A stretch of DNA of 64,000 nt from Sphingomonadales bacterium (GCA_016872195.1 VHAT01000005.1:1-64000); one strand, 5' to 3'. Numbered from the stretch's first letter, positions 1-8,622 are shown. Program-made: numbers and translations. Notes: generated from the sequence alone by a model not told the origin.

Positions 1-113
1 GGCTGGTCTAAGAAATACTGAAGAATGCGTTTACGACTTTCGGTTACACTAAGCGCCTGACGCTTTAGCAAGGCAGTGATCTTCTTTTCGGTAGAGGCAG
101 CAACACGAGGCAT
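1..113 (-). CDS. Fur-family transcriptional regulator, N-terminal fragment (cut by window edge)
   Basis: The reverse strand from an ATG at 111-113 encodes 37 residues before the window ends. They read MPRVAASTEKKITALLKRQA, followed by a segment containing TESRKRILQYFLDQ. A lysine-rich helix followed by 'L-S-V-T-x-x-R-x-x-I-L' is the typical start of the Fur/Zur winged-helix domain. Family members are metal- or peroxide-responsive repressors. The neighbours (SCO1-like protein, MerC-like protein) fit a metal-responsive unit. The metal-binding C-terminus lies outside the window, so the metal cannot be assigned. Confidence 0.6.
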   Translation of the reverse strand, partial: MPRVAASTEKKITALLKRQALSVTESRKRILQYFLDQ

Positions 114-125
114 AGACCGGTAAAA

Positions 126-740
126 TTAGTTTTTCTCCTCAAGTAGTTTTCGGGCATCGGCGATCAATTCTTTTACCTCCGATTCTTTGAGCCCGTCATA
201 GATCTTTTTGACATCGCCGTTTTTATCGACCAAGGCAAAGAACTGCGTATGAAGAAAATCGTCTTCGATAGAGGTAAGATTATTGGCCGGATCGTCGATC
301 GTATAACTGATACGGGCGGCATAATACAAACTGTCTTTGCGACCGGTCAGAAATACCCATTTGCGCGTATCAACTTGCAAAGAATCGGCATATCGCTTTA
401 ACTGAGAGACCGAATCGGTCTCAGGATCACAGGTATGAGAAACGATCAAGAATCCGGGCTCAGTATGCAATTCGTCATATACCGTTCTCAAGTAGTTATT
501 CATTCGCGGACAGATCCCCTTGCACGTAGTAAAAAAATAAGAGGCTACATAGACCTTACCTTTAATATCCTGCTCCGAAAAAAGGGTACTATCCTGGGTC
601 AAGAAGCGAAATGGGCGCACATAGCTGACCGGAGCTACTCCCTTTTTTGTATACCCCGGAATTAGGACCGCCAGGGTCGCATAGAAGCCGATCGCCAGCA
701 AGAAAAAAAATAAAAGATAGAGCCCTAGTTTTTTTGACAT
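126..740 (-). CDS. SCO1/SenC/PrrC family protein (thioredoxin-like copper chaperone)
   Basis: 204 residues from the ATG at 738-740. An upstream in-frame start at 800 would add 20 residues ahead of the membrane anchor and is less likely. Residues 6-27 form an N-terminal transmembrane anchor, followed by a periplasmic thioredoxin-fold domain. The SCO copper site is visible: C73 and C77 in TTCKGICP, and H164 in DDFLHTQFF. Family members deliver copper to the CuA site of cytochrome oxidase or act as thiol reductases. It lies 12 bp downstream of the Fur-like gene on the same strand, and divergent from the MerC-like gene. Family assignment is secure; the exact role is inferred. Confidence 0.85.
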   Translation of the reverse strand: MSKKLGLYLLFFFLLAIGFYATLAVLIPGYTKKGVAPVSYVRPFRFLTQDSTLFSEQDIKGKVYVASYFFTTCKGICPRMNNYLRTVYDELHTEPGFLIVSHTCDPETDSVSQLKRYADSLQVDTRKWVFLTGRKDSLYYAARISYTIDDPANNLTSIEDDFLHTQFFALVDKNGDVKKIYDGLKESEVKELIADARKLLEEKN

Positions 741-757
741 GACATCGTGTTGAATGT

Positions 758-765
758 CAAAATTA
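758..765 (-). promoter_or_regulatory. Bacteroidetes -7 box for the SCO1-like gene
   Basis: The minus strand reads TAATTTTG, a match to the Bacteroidetes -7 consensus TAnnTTTG, ending 17 nt before the ATG. No clear -33 TTTG is visible at 19-21 bp. Confidence 0.35.
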
Positions 766-803
766 CGAAGGCAGACTGGCTTTAAAGAAGCGGAGCTCAA
801 TTT

Positions 804-835
804 TTTGCAACTGTGTTGCTATTTTGATATTTTTG
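804..835 (+). promoter_or_regulatory. Bacteroidetes-type promoter of the MerC-like gene
   Basis: TTTG at 804-807, a 20-bp spacer and TATTTTTG at 828-835 match the TTTG-N19-21-TAnnTTTG consensus of Bacteroidetes primary sigma factors completely. The -7 box ends only 4 nt before the ATG at 840, so the transcript probably starts at or within a few bases of the start codon. Confidence 0.65.
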
Positions 836-839
836 CTCT

Positions 840-1232
840 ATGAAGCGTCGGATCAACTGGGATGCCTTAGGCATTAGTGCGTCTGTCATTTGCGCCATTC
901 ACTGTGCGCTTTTGCCCTTATTACTGACTAGCTTGCCATTGTTCGGCGTCAATATCATTCACCACCTGGGTTTTGAATTAGGGATGATCGCGCTAGCCCT
1001 GCTCATTGGCAGCTACTCGATGTATCATGGGTATACTAAACACCATCACCGGCTCTTACCCTGGCTGCTTTTTCTATTGGGAGGACTCTTTTTGGTACTC
1101 AAACAAGTTTTCCCGCTCTATCAACTCGTACTGCTTATTCCGGCTGTAGCACTGATCATCTATTCTCATCTGCTGAACGTACGCAGCTGCTGGGCGCATA
1201 ACCATGCCCACGCCGATGATTGCAGGCATTAG
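840..1232 (+). CDS. MerC-domain small membrane protein
   Basis: 130 residues with about four hydrophobic segments. The N-terminus carries C18, H21 and C22 (SVICAIHCALLPLL), matching the MerC family, in which paired cysteines in helix 1 bind a soft metal. The C-terminus is rich in His and Cys (SCWAHNHAHADDCRH), suggesting a second metal site. MerC proteins are inner-membrane mercuric ion transporters. In Bacteroidetes, homologues near Fur regulators more likely handle another metal such as zinc or copper; this is inferred from neighbours only. No MerA, MerT or MerP is nearby. The ATG directly follows a strong promoter. Confidence 0.75.
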   Translation: MKRRINWDALGISASVICAIHCALLPLLLTSLPLFGVNIIHHLGFELGMIALALLIGSYSMYHGYTKHHHRLLPWLLFLLGGLFLVLKQVFPLYQLVLLIPAVALIIYSHLLNVRSCWAHNHAHADDCRH

Positions 1233-1398
1233 CAATATCTTTTAGTTAGCCTTTCGGCCTATTTCAACCTGTAGTAGTATACTGGCATTCTCTACACGGT
1301 TCTTTCGAGAGCGGGCTTTCAGAAAGAAGAAAATAAATAAAGGTTATGCCTCGCGTCATTTAATATAGTAAGTTAGCCCTTTAACAAAGGTAAAAAAG

Positions 1399-1821
1399 AT
1401 GAAACTGTATTTTCTTATCGCACTGTTTACAGTAGCCGCCACGGTCTCGGGGCAGGGTGCCGATCAAACAGCGATCTACAATTTATTATCCTCCCAATCC
1501 CAAGCCTGGAATCGGGGCGACCTAGAAGGCTTTATGCAAGGCTACTGGAAGAACGACTCGCTCTGTTTTATTGGCAAGTCGGGCGTTACCTATGGATGGA
1601 ACAATACGCTGGCCAATTATAAAAAAGGATATCCCGATACAGCGGCCATGGGAAAGCTGCAGTTTACCATTTTGCAGGTGCAATTGCTTTCTAAGACCCA
1701 TGCACAGGTCATTGGCAAATGGCATTTAACAAGAAGTATCGGCAATGTGCAAGGTCACTTTACCCTGCTCTTAAGACGTCGCAATGGTCAATGGGTCATC
1801 ATTTCGGACCACAGTAGTTAA
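1399..1821 (+). CDS. Secreted SnoaL/DUF4440-type protein (NTF2-like fold)
   Basis: 140 residues. Residues 1-18 form a signal peptide ending near VSGQG. The mature part has the DUF4440/SnoaL pattern: an early helix with QSQAWNRGDLEGFMQGYW, a 'GW' after the cavity strand, and a terminal strand pair ending in NGQWVIISDHSS. Such proteins are small cone-shaped domains with unassigned ligands or hydrolase-like roles. Expected location is the periplasm. Its stop overlaps by 4 bp the end of a convergent membrane-protein gene. The 166 bp upstream hold no gene that I can see. Confidence 0.7.
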   Translation: MKLYFLIALFTVAATVSGQGADQTAIYNLLSSQSQAWNRGDLEGFMQGYWKNDSLCFIGKSGVTYGWNNTLANYKKGYPDTAAMGKLQFTILQVQLLSKTHAQVIGKWHLTRSIGNVQGHFTLLLRRRNGQWVIISDHSS

Positions 1822-2051
1822 TGGTGATGTTTTTTCCAGGCCTTTCGTAAATAACGGACCAGTGCGGTGAACGAAATAACGAGTAACGCGTAAAAGAGTA
1901 CCGTAACCCATGTAGCATAGCGACCCGGTACGGCCAATCCGGCATAGAGCCCCACCGTAGAGGCTGTAAGCATCCAAATGATGGTTACGGCAATGGCATT
2001 GACGATCCGAATAAAAAAGGCGCTTACTTCCGAATCCCATCCCTGCTCCAT
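1818..2051 (-). CDS. Small two-pass membrane protein, function unknown
   Basis: 77 residues from the ATG at 2049-2051; a TTG at 2058-2060 would add three residues. Two hydrophobic segments (about residues 14-35 and 44-65) are followed by a basic tail ending in KKHHH. The start lies 9 bp after the stop of the GH25 lysozyme gene, so the two are probably co-transcribed. I do not recognise a family. Overlap and spacing support it being real. Confidence 0.55.
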   Translation of the reverse strand: MEQGWDSEVSAFFIRIVNAIAVTIIWMLTASTVGLYAGLAVPGRYATWVTVLFYALLVISFTALVRYLRKAWKKHHH

Positions 2052-2060
2052 ACGTCTCAA

Positions 2061-2876
2061 TTAGGGGATCAAGATACGACGGAATGCAGTGGAATCTCCA
2101 TTAAATACATTAAAGTCAACAGGGCCCTCAATGCCGTTGACCCGTCCCACATCACTATGCTGCCAGAAGGCCCAGCCCCTGCTGATGCTGGGCTGGCCTC
2201 GTTGATAGTAATGCGCTACCCAAAGAGGATATTGATCAAAGGAGCGACCCAGGTAACGCCGATAAAAACCAACGTTGGTATAAAGAAGAGGGCGAATACC
2301 AGTGGCTTTCTCTACGGTGGTCAACCATAGCAAAACCTCTTTTCGTAATCGATCGGGGCTTACGCCTCCCGCCACCTCAATATCCAAGACGGGCGGAAGA
2401 TCGCCGGGAGCCAATGACACAGTCCGTAAAAAATGACGGGCCTGCTCAGCGCCTGATTGCGTAGGTGTAAAAAAATGATACGCACCGCGTACCATACCGG
2501 CTTGTTTACTTTTTCGCCAATTCCTATTGAATTGGGGATCGACATGTCCGGTGCCCCGCGTAGCCTTGATAAAACAAAAACCAAGTTTGATCCCCAAGAC
2601 CTCCATCGAAGAAACTGCCGGCCAGCTAATATACCGTTGATAACGCGACACATCTATGCCATGAATAGAATGATGAGCGGGCATGGCAATACCAAACTCC
2701 GGAAAACGGGTGTTAAGCACGCGCTGATAATGACGCCACTCTGTATATAAATAAAATCCGACCACCAGGGTGCCTAGCAGTACGGTCAGTAGCAAAAATG
2801 TTCGAATGCGCTTTCGGGTAGAGACAGAAAAACGCGATGCAGAATGCTTATTCTTTTTTTGAGACAAGCGAGCCAT
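2061..2876 (-). CDS. Glycoside hydrolase family 25 lysozyme, membrane-anchored
   Basis: 271 residues: a basic N-terminus, one transmembrane helix at about 27-43, then a GH25 muramidase domain. GH25 landmarks are GIDVSRYQ (D75), AYHFF at about 131-135, PVLDIE (D164, E166, the catalytic DxE pair) and DFNVFNG near the end. The enzyme should cleave the MurNAc-GlcNAc bond of peptidoglycan in the periplasm. In place of the common KATEG motif it has KATRG at 103-107; the Glu there is not the usual catalytic acid, so activity is still plausible. It ends 9 bp before a small membrane protein gene. Confidence 0.88.
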   Translation of the reverse strand: MARLSQKKNKHSASRFSVSTRKRIRTFLLLTVLLGTLVVGFYLYTEWRHYQRVLNTRFPEFGIAMPAHHSIHGIDVSRYQRYISWPAVSSMEVLGIKLGFCFIKATRGTGHVDPQFNRNWRKSKQAGMVRGAYHFFTPTQSGAEQARHFLRTVSLAPGDLPPVLDIEVAGGVSPDRLRKEVLLWLTTVEKATGIRPLLYTNVGFYRRYLGRSFDQYPLWVAHYYQRGQPSISRGWAFWQHSDVGRVNGIEGPVDFNVFNGDSTAFRRILIP

Positions 2877-2894
2877 TGAGTTTAACAGGGCTTG

Positions 2895-5267
2895 TTATAC
2901 GATCCGTAGTCTGGCATAATTGAGCATGATCTTTTTTTCGCCGTTTTGCTCAAATTGTACCGTTGCTATCGGATTGTGGGCGGCCCCTTCCAGACTTAAT
3001 ACGTTCCCGAAGCCAAATTTAGTATGCTCCACCCGCTGACCTACCTCAATTTTTGCGGGGTCACTGGCTACAAAATTAGCGGAAGGGGTATGCGGAATGG
3101 CCTTAGCCGTAGTTTTTGGAGGGCCCACATAAGAGGGCGCTTCGCGTTTTTCGCTCGCACCACTCGTCTTGTTGTCGGTCGAGCGCGCCCGCGAAAAATA
3201 ATCCCTTGTCTGGTCGGAAGCTGCGGGTCGTCCATACGCTGCTCCACGAGAATAGGATCCTCCGCCATTTGCCCTCGATAAACCGGCCGCACTGCCGCCT
3301 GCAAATCGCTTATCGAGATGTGTCTCAGGGATCTCCTTTATAAATCGGCTGGGCTCGTTTTGTACCAACTGGCCAAAACGGTAGCGCGTGTTGGCATAGC
3401 TGACCCACAAGCGTTCTTTCGCACGGGTAATGACCACATAGAAAAGGCGGCGCTCTTCTTCTAATTCCTCCCTGGTATTAATGGCCATTGCGTTGGGGAA
3501 AAGCATTTCCTCGAGTCCGGCGGCAAATACACAAGAGAACTCAAGCCCTTTAGCAGCATGAATAGTCATCAACTTAACCGTATCGGCATCCGTATCCTTT
3601 TGATCGGCATCAGTCAGTAAGGTGATCTGCTGTAAATATGCGCCCAAACTTTTATCGACCAATTCGCCACCCTCATTATCCGGGCTTTCCGTCCATTCTT
3701 TGATAGAGTTCAGCAATTCCTGAATGTTCTCGTATCGCTGAATACCCTCGGTGCTCTTATCGTTGAACAACTCTTTGACCAGACCCGTTTGCTTGCCAAC
3801 ATAGAAAGCCACATCATATGCATTCGTTTTTTCGAGCATACTGGCGAAACTCTTGATCATTGTTACAAACTCTTCCAGTATGGTAAGTGTCCCCGTCCGA
3901 AAGCCATATTGACGAGCCTCTTGCAAGATGGTCCACGAAGAACAATTTTTCTCATTGGCGGTCAGCAGTAACTTATCGAGCGAGGTCTTGCCAATGCCCC
4001 GAACAGGATAATTGATAATTCGCTTGAGCGCCTCCTCATCGTGCGGATTTACGATCAGCCGCAGATACGCTACCAGATCTTTTACTTCCTTTCGTTGGTA
4101 AAAACTAATGCCGCCATAGATGGTATAGGGAATGCCCATTCTGCGAAGCGCCTCCTCGAAAGCACGGCTCTGGGCATTGGTCCGATACAAAATCGCAAAA
4201 TCGCGATGCGCGTAATGATGCCGCAACTTTAACTCCTGAATGGAGTCAGCCACGAACTTTCCTTCGTCATTATCAGTAAGGGTTCGCACCAGTTGAATTT
4301 TTTCACCGGGCGGATTGTCGGTGAATAATACTTTTTCGATCTGCCCTTTGTTATGACTGATCACCTGATTGGCTACGGCCAAGATCTGACTGGTACTGCG
4401 ATAATTTTGTTCGAGTTTGACCGTTTTGACCTGATCGTAATCGCGCTGAAACTGTAAGATATTCTCGATGGTAGCCCCTCTGAAACTATAAATACTTTGT
4501 GCATCGTCTCCGACCACACAGACATTCTCGTGCATGGCCCCGAGTAATTTGATGATCTCGTACTGCGCCGGATTGGTATCTTGATATTCATCTATCAAGA
4601 TATACCGGAACTTATGTTGATAACGAGAAAGGCATTCCGGGACGGTGCTTAGCAATTGGTAAAACTTCAAGAGCAGATCATCAAAGTCCATGGCCCCATT
4701 GCGAAAACAGCGTTGCACATAATTTTCATAGATCTGCGATAAGGCCGGACGGCCAGATCGAATATCCTCTTGCTGAATGGCATAATCACTGCGATAGGCC
4801 GCAGGCCCGATCAGCGCATTCTTGGCGCTCGAGATCCGATTGTAAACAACATTAGGCTTATAATGCTTATCATCAAGATTGAGATCGTTGATAACGGCCT
4901 TGAGTACACTTTTACTATCGTCCGTATCGTAGATCGTAAAATGTCTGGGATAGCCGATCTTCTCGGCTTCGAAGCGAAGAATGCGAGCGAACACCGAGTG
5001 AAAGGTTCCGATAAAAAGATTGCGGGCCTCTCCATTCCCTAAAATCCGCTCCACTCGTTCCTTCATTTCGCGGGCCGCCTTGTTAGTAAAGGTGAGGGCC
5101 AGAATATTGAATGCATCTACTTGGTGCGCCGCCATTAGATGAATGATACGGGTGGTAAGTACTTTGGTTTTACCGCTACCGGCTCCGGCTACGACCAATA
5201 AAGGACCATTATGATGAAGTACGGCCTCGCGCTGTCTGTCGTTAAGCCCACTGAGATAATCCTGCAT
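2895..5267 (-). CDS. pcrA: UvrD/PcrA-type superfamily 1 DNA helicase
   Basis: 790 residues with all UvrD/PcrA motifs in order: Walker A AGAGSGKT (27-34), motif Ia ALTFTNKAAREM, Walker B LIDEYQD (224-230), motif III GDDAQSIYSFRG (253-264), motif IV LEQNYRST, motif V MTIHAAKGLEF and motif VI VVITRAKERL. The C-terminus has a low-complexity linker rich in Ser, Gly and Arg, then a PcrA-like Tudor segment (VGQRVEHTKFGFGNVLSLEG). It is a 3'-5' helicase for nucleotide excision and replication-fork repair. The length is close to the usual 720-800 residues. PcrA and UvrD cannot be separated here. Confidence 0.93.
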   Translation of the reverse strand: MQDYLSGLNDRQREAVLHHNGPLLVVAGAGSGKTKVLTTRIIHLMAAHQVDAFNILALTFTNKAAREMKERVERILGNGEARNLFIGTFHSVFARILRFEAEKIGYPRHFTIYDTDDSKSVLKAVINDLNLDDKHYKPNVVYNRISSAKNALIGPAAYRSDYAIQQEDIRSGRPALSQIYENYVQRCFRNGAMDFDDLLLKFYQLLSTVPECLSRYQHKFRYILIDEYQDTNPAQYEIIKLLGAMHENVCVVGDDAQSIYSFRGATIENILQFQRDYDQVKTVKLEQNYRSTSQILAVANQVISHNKGQIEKVLFTDNPPGEKIQLVRTLTDNDEGKFVADSIQELKLRHHYAHRDFAILYRTNAQSRAFEEALRRMGIPYTIYGGISFYQRKEVKDLVAYLRLIVNPHDEEALKRIINYPVRGIGKTSLDKLLLTANEKNCSSWTILQEARQYGFRTGTLTILEEFVTMIKSFASMLEKTNAYDVAFYVGKQTGLVKELFNDKSTEGIQRYENIQELLNSIKEWTESPDNEGGELVDKSLGAYLQQITLLTDADQKDTDADTVKLMTIHAAKGLEFSCVFAAGLEEMLFPNAMAINTREELEEERRLFYVVITRAKERLWVSYANTRYRFGQLVQNEPSRFIKEIPETHLDKRFAGGSAAGLSRANGGGSYSRGAAYGRPAASDQTRDYFSRARSTDNKTSGASEKREAPSYVGPPKTTAKAIPHTPSANFVASDPAKIEVGQRVEHTKFGFGNVLSLEGAAHNPIATVQFEQNGEKKIMLNYARLRIV

Positions 5268-5384
5268 GGTTGCAAGTTACACGGAAAAAACAGCTCGGAT
5301 AAAATTGTGGATTACTTTACGAAAAGGAATCGTCTGCCGCTCGCTCATCACCAACAGAAATCCGAATGCGGGTAGCAAAAGGGT

Positions 5385-6935
5385 TTATCGATGACGGCTT
5401 TCCAAATACTTTTCATGAATTACCTTCTCGAGGGTTTGGCCGGATAACTTAGCCTCGAGCCACGAAATAACATCCAGGTAGGCAAAAGCACGGGCCTGGA
5501 ACCGATTTGTTTCGAGGTGTTTGATCTGATCCAACAATTCGGTAAGGGCCGGAACCAATTGTCGCGGAGAGAGCGTTATGGACCGGCGCAAGAAGCGAAG
5601 CATGGCCTCTTCGACCATGGTAAAATTTTGCAGCTTAGACATAAACCGGTATACCGACTTGGTCAATGATTCCATCAACATATCGTTACCAAGTTCGTAG
5701 TGTGCGATCAAATGAAGCAGCCGGGCATAGCACTGCAGATCGTAGCGAAGATGCGTAGTACTGTGAATGATGGGCTGTAAATGATCGATACAACGACCAT
5801 AATCGCCACTGCCAAAATAGAGCATCGCAAATTTATAGTGAAGTACTAGGCCATGATGACTATCAATGAATAGATCGTACTGATGCAGCTCTTTTTTCAT
5901 GTCCGGGATGCGCTTGATCCCCTCCTTGAAATTACCGATCATAAAATGCTGGTTGATCCGGGCCGTACTCAGGTATATAAAGCTTTGGACCCGGAAATTA
6001 TCATTTTGGCGAACCCGGTCTAGGCTAACTACCGACTCAAATAGTCGGATCGTTTTACTGAAACCACAATGATTACGCAAAACAAAATGCGCATTGAGCA
6101 ATTGATGTATGCCCTTGATATAGTGCCCCGTCTCTACACGCACCATGGACGGCTGTTGGGTAAAAAGATCTACCCAGCGTTGACTGTATCGGTAATACTG
6201 AATAAAATCTTGGCGGATAAAGGCGTACCAGGTAATACTTTGATACAAATAAAGCTGCTCATAGAACCCGTCGAGCTGCCAGGCATCGACCGGAAGATTT
6301 GCCAGGAAAAATTGCTTTACTCCTTGTTCGTCGGCCTCGTTACGGGCATGCCCGTTTTGCACGAACCAACTGAAAAGCTGCAAGGAGAGATTCGATAATC
6401 GTCCCACCCGGTCTATATGAAGATTGACACTATTTACCTCGTCGGCCAATGTTTCGGCACGATATTGAACGTGGCGAGTAATATGAAGACTCTCGATCCT
6501 CTTTTCGAGTGATAAGAGCGGAGAAATGATATTGTACTTATGATGGGTCTTGGCCGTCTCTTTAGCTTTTTCGATATAGCGAAGACTCTGCAAGAACAAG
6601 CCTTTCTTATAGAGAATATGGGCAAAGTCGAATAGTTCGGTCAGTTGCAAATCGATACTGTCCGCACTTTTGAGCAGGCGCAAACTAGACAAGATCTCTT
6701 TGTAAAGATGGGTCTTTAGATTGGCCAGTCTCGATTTGGTCAGTCCGGGTATTTTTTTGAGCAAGAGTTTTTCATCGTAATCCGTGTTGCGCTCAATGGC
6801 GTCGAAGAGTTTTACGATCTTAAGATCGGCCTTTCCCGAATTTCGGGTTATGTAGAGCTTAAAATGCCTTTTCTCGGCCTTCTCAAGCGACTTAATTAGC
6901 AAAAACAATATATCGGTAGCGCGGTTGGACATCAT
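5385..6935 (-). CDS. Conserved large helical protein, function unknown
   Basis: 516 residues from the ATG at 6933-6935 (a second ATG follows directly). The N-terminal 85 residues are lysine-rich with a helical pattern (LIKSLEKAEKRHFKLYI). The rest is helical and rich in aromatic and Leu residues, resembling degenerate TPR/HEAT arrays. No signal peptide and no catalytic motif are visible. I recognise the general type as a Bacteroidetes-restricted conserved hypothetical but cannot name a function. An 8-bp-arm inverted repeat lies 16 nt upstream. Confidence 0.75.
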   Translation of the reverse strand: MMSNRATDILFLLIKSLEKAEKRHFKLYITRNSGKADLKIVKLFDAIERNTDYDEKLLLKKIPGLTKSRLANLKTHLYKEILSSLRLLKSADSIDLQLTELFDFAHILYKKGLFLQSLRYIEKAKETAKTHHKYNIISPLLSLEKRIESLHITRHVQYRAETLADEVNSVNLHIDRVGRLSNLSLQLFSWFVQNGHARNEADEQGVKQFFLANLPVDAWQLDGFYEQLYLYQSITWYAFIRQDFIQYYRYSQRWVDLFTQQPSMVRVETGHYIKGIHQLLNAHFVLRNHCGFSKTIRLFESVVSLDRVRQNDNFRVQSFIYLSTARINQHFMIGNFKEGIKRIPDMKKELHQYDLFIDSHHGLVLHYKFAMLYFGSGDYGRCIDHLQPIIHSTTHLRYDLQCYARLLHLIAHYELGNDMLMESLTKSVYRFMSKLQNFTMVEEAMLRFLRRSITLSPRQLVPALTELLDQIKHLETNRFQARAFAYLDVISWLEAKLSGQTLEKVIHEKYLESRHR

Positions 6936-6950
6936 AGTGTAAATGGGCCG

Positions 6951-6973
6951 AAACCCTTTACTGATAAGGGTTT
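6951..6973. repeat. Inverted repeat in the divergent upstream region
   Basis: AAACCCTT (6951-6958), 7-nt spacer, AAGGGTTT (6966-6973): perfect 8-bp arms. It sits 16 nt upstream of the minus-strand unknown gene and could be an operator or an RNA hairpin in its leader. No T-tract follows on either strand that would make a terminator. Confidence 0.4.
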
Positions 6974-7000
6974 TAGCAATTTATCCTGCTGTTAGGCATG

Positions 7001-7126
7001 CGATTGTAAAGGACTTTTCGTTTACCGAAGCCACTCACTGGCCGCTACATTTGTGGCTGCGATTCAATTCGACCTTTTCTCTCGCGTTCTTAGCGCAAGA
7101 TTTTCATATGGCAAGCAATCGTTAGA
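7001..7126 (+). ncRNA. Candidate small structured RNA ending at a terminator
   Basis: A strong plus-strand terminator at 7127-7160 has no gene reading into it: the preceding gene is on the other strand. The stretch before it can be closed by CGATTG (7001-7006) pairing with CAATCG (7116-7121), and contains an inner AGCCAC / GTGGCT stem. This suggests a small RNA or a terminated leader. A 60-codon ORF here has no family resemblance. I could not match it to a known RNA family, and the 5' end is a guess. Confidence 0.2.
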
Positions 7127-7160
7127 GCCCTTCCGTTTCTACGGAGGGGCCTTTTGTTTT
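7127..7160 (+). terminator. Rho-independent terminator
   Basis: GCCCTTCCGT (7127-7136), TTCT loop, ACGGAGGGGC (7141-7150): a 10-bp stem with one G-T pair, followed by CTTTTGTTTT. It is directional (plus strand only) and lies upstream of the asparaginase-like gene, so that gene needs a promoter further down or is controlled by read-through. Confidence 0.8.
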
Positions 7161-7217
7161 ACGAAGTTACAGATCGTAATAATGGCCCCTGCATTACCTT
7201 CACATAAATTTTCGAAA

Positions 7218-7706
7218 ATGGCGGTCCGCATATTTATTACCGGTGGCACCTTCGATAAAGAATACAACGAGCTTACCGGACAGCTTTTTTTTAAGGATAC
7301 CCATATGCCCGATCTGCTTTCGCTGGGCCGATGCAACGTGGATGTAGCGGTTCAGACCCTGATGATGGTCGATAGTTTGGAAATGACCGACGAAAACAGA
7401 TCCGCTATCGTGGACCATTGTAACCAATGCTCCGAAAAACAGATCGTTATTACCCACGGAACCGATACAATGGCGCAAACCGCCGCGCTACTGGCGACTA
7501 AAGTTCCCGATAAAACGATCGTGCTGACCGGTGCCATGATCCCGATCAAATTCGGAAGCTCTGATGGTTTATTCAATATAGGAAGCGCGCTGGCTTTTGC
7601 ACAGACCCTGCCTGCAGGCGTTTATATTGCCATGAACGGGCGTTGGTTCGCAGCAGGCCGGGTACGCAAGAACAAAGAGACCGGCATCTTCGAAGAGATC
7701 AATTGA
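7218..7706 (+). CDS. Single-domain asparaginase homologue
   Basis: 162 residues from the ATG at 7218; an in-frame ATG at 7182 would add 12. It contains the N-terminal asparaginase signature TGGTFDKEY and the second motif ITHGTDTMAQTA, then LTGAMIP and NIGSALA. Only the first of the two usual domains is present: bacterial L-asparaginases are about 330 residues. A catalytic Thr in TGGT and the Thr-Asp pair of HGTDT remain, but the substrate-closing C-terminal domain is absent. The reading ends normally before the convergent ompA-like gene, so the short form is likely natural rather than a truncation. Substrate is uncertain. Confidence 0.75.
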   Translation: MAVRIFITGGTFDKEYNELTGQLFFKDTHMPDLLSLGRCNVDVAVQTLMMVDSLEMTDENRSAIVDHCNQCSEKQIVITHGTDTMAQTAALLATKVPDKTIVLTGAMIPIKFGSSDGLFNIGSALAFAQTLPAGVYIAMNGRWFAAGRVRKNKETGIFEEIN

Positions 7707-7726
7707 GAACTACCGTGTAGGGGCCC

Positions 7727-8614
7727 CTATTGTTTCTCGAGCAATTTATAGAACTGATCAAGTTGCGGCAACACGACTATGCGCGTGCGGCGATTGGCAG
7801 CACGACCTTCTTTGGTAGCATTATCAGCAACGGGACGATACTCGCCACGACCGGCCGCCACCATGCGGGCGGGATCGAGTCCATACTTTTTTTGCAATAA
7901 ACGAACTACGGTAGTAGCCCGCATAGCGCTCAGGTCCCAATTATCACTGATCACACCCGAACCGGCATAGGGTACTCCGTCGGTATGCCCTTCGACCATA
8001 AATTCCAACTCAGGTTGATTCTTGAGCACCAGGGCTACTTTGCCCAACACCTCTTTGGCTCTCTCCGTAATATCATAGCTTCCGCTTTTGAATAGAAGCT
8101 TATCCGAGATGTCTACATAAACAACGCCCTTATCAACCTTAATATTAATATCCTCGTCGGCTAAATTTCCGATAGCCCCCTTCAGGTTGATCACCAGGGC
8201 CATATTCAATGAATCTTTGTACGACATCTGCTGCTGAATATTCTGAATGTAAGCATCCTTGATCCCGAGATTTTCCATCGATTTTTTGATGCTCTCGGCT
8301 TGCTGCGTAGAGATGACAGACAGACTCTCTAGTTGTTTCAGGGTTTGGTTATTATTATCCTTTACATAGGTTACCTGCTCTTGTAATTCTTTGATCCGTG
8401 CTGCCAGCAAGGCTTTCTCTCTTTCCAACATTTCTTTTTGCTTGAGCAAGATCCTTTTTTCTTCGCCACAGTCGTTGTTCTCGGTCTCCAGCAATTTGTA
8501 ACGCTCTTGCAGTTTAGAGTAGTCTTGCTGGGCGGTTTTGAATTTCTTGCTGCTCACACAGGCGCTCAGTGAAAACGCGCCAAGCAAAACGATCAAAAAT
8601 AAGCGGATGGGCAT
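7727..8614 (-). CDS. OmpA-family outer-membrane lipoprotein
   Basis: 295 residues. A lipoprotein signal peptide ends in the lipobox LSAC (C19). Residues about 25-110 form a charged coiled coil. Residues about 165-290 form an OmpA/MotB peptidoglycan-binding domain with FKSGSYDITERAKEVL, VEGHTDGVPY, SAMRATTVVRLL and GRAANRRTRIVVLP. It should tether the outer membrane to peptidoglycan. A clean -7 promoter box overlapped by a 14-bp palindrome lies directly upstream. Confidence 0.88.
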   Translation of the reverse strand: MPIRLFLIVLLGAFSLSACVSSKKFKTAQQDYSKLQERYKLLETENNDCGEEKRILLKQKEMLEREKALLAARIKELQEQVTYVKDNNNQTLKQLESLSVISTQQAESIKKSMENLGIKDAYIQNIQQQMSYKDSLNMALVINLKGAIGNLADEDINIKVDKGVVYVDISDKLLFKSGSYDITERAKEVLGKVALVLKNQPELEFMVEGHTDGVPYAGSGVISDNWDLSAMRATTVVRLLQKKYGLDPARMVAAGRGEYRPVADNATKEGRAANRRTRIVVLPQLDQFYKLLEKQ

Positions 8615-8622
8615 GGTTCAAT

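Noticed and set aside
7050..7080. tRNA-like T-loop GATTCAATTC
   Set aside because: No matching stems or acceptor arm; not a tRNA.
6943..7125. 60-residue plus-strand ORF ending just before the terminator at 7127
   Set aside because: No family features, unusual composition and no ribosome site. The terminator fits a non-coding RNA or leader at least as well.
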